64,000 nt of DNA from an uncultured Lachnospiraceae bacterium (GTDB taxonomy: Bacteria; Bacillota; Clostridia; Lachnospirales; Lachnospiraceae): NCBI GenBank assembly GCA_900315505.1, contig OMZG01000007.1, positions 27,806 through 91,805 of the forward strand. Direction: 5' to 3'. Of this stretch, positions 63,998-64,000 are shown piece by piece. Positions within the stretch are counted from its first letter, which is position 1. Every line of letters starts with the position of its first letter. The position numbers and the translations under genes are program-made. The notes beneath the pieces were generated by a model, which made no database searches, had not been told where the DNA came from, and saw only the letters and a program-made list of their open reading frames with translations.

Positions 63998-64000
63998 GTC

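Noticed and set aside
63901..64000. Insertion-sequence end at the right edge
   Set aside because: The 8-bp inverted repeat and the extended -10 look regulatory, and no transposase sequence is visible within the window.

Overview
The window looks like chromosomal DNA of a low-to-moderate GC Clostridia bacterium, most likely a Lachnospiraceae-type anaerobe. The grounds are strong AAGGAGG ribosome-binding sites, consensus sigma-A promoters, Firmicutes gene neighbourhoods (hup, rqcP, divIC, tilS, hpt, ftsH), an archaeal-type prolyl-tRNA synthetase, an SbcD/SbcC-like YhaO/YhaN pair, an LtaS-type enzyme and DUF2142, DUF2304 and DUF2974 proteins. The sporulation genes yabP, yabQ and spoIIE, which usually lie between rqcP and tilS in spore formers, are absent. 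This suggests an asporogenous lineage (inference). No species is assigned. No intergenic gap exceeds about 200 bases. No rRNA, CRISPR array, prophage or complete insertion sequence was seen.

Region 1 (1-15968) is a cell-surface polysaccharide locus. A divergent sugar-transferase-like membrane protein is cut by the left edge. Then come an O-antigen-ligase-like protein, a GT2 transferase, a histidine kinase and response regulator, a Wzt/Wzm-type ABC exporter, a decayed toxin-antitoxin pair, two large GT2 proteins, a DUF2142 membrane protein, a small GT2, a DPM1-like GT2 with a DUF2304 partner, and a flippase. Many junctions are ATGA overlaps, so most of it is probably co-transcribed. Region 2 (16017-22722) has a secreted amidase, proS, a CCA-adding enzyme fused in frame to a PEGA-type lipoprotein, and a phosphohexomutase. 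Region 3 (22915-28759) is the hup-rqcP-divIC-tilS-hpt-ftsH housekeeping block, interrupted by a RelBE-like module and a zinc-ribbon ORF.

Region 4 (28773-38593) is a tight operon of a GH13 amylase, a TetM-like GTPase fused to a Rae1/YacP-type NYN nuclease, and YhaO/YhaN-like proteins, followed by a DUF2974 protein and tRNA-Val(CAC). Region 5 (38745-45016) holds GH13 plus LTA-synthase-family genes, a secreted glucosaminidase, MscL and an AraC regulator.

Region 6 (45111-59323) is the most distinctive part: a nitrogen-scavenging island. A divergent YtcJ-like amidohydrolase faces a unit of about 12.4 kb encoding a five-gene NitT/TauT-type ABC importer, a cytidylate-kinase-like protein, an ornithine-cyclodeaminase-family protein, urease UreABC with accessory UreEFGD, a formamidase-like amidase and a small DUF2795-like protein. 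All the recognisable enzymes could release ammonia from small nitrogen compounds. One importer ATPase has lost its catalytic glutamate and switch histidine, and the urease active-site flap has alanine in place of the usual cysteine.

Region 7 (59348-64000) has a spore-photoproduct-lyase-like radical SAM protein, glycerol kinase, a membrane-anchored SDR, thioredoxin, and a CsoR-type repressor with its palindromic operator inside its own promoter.
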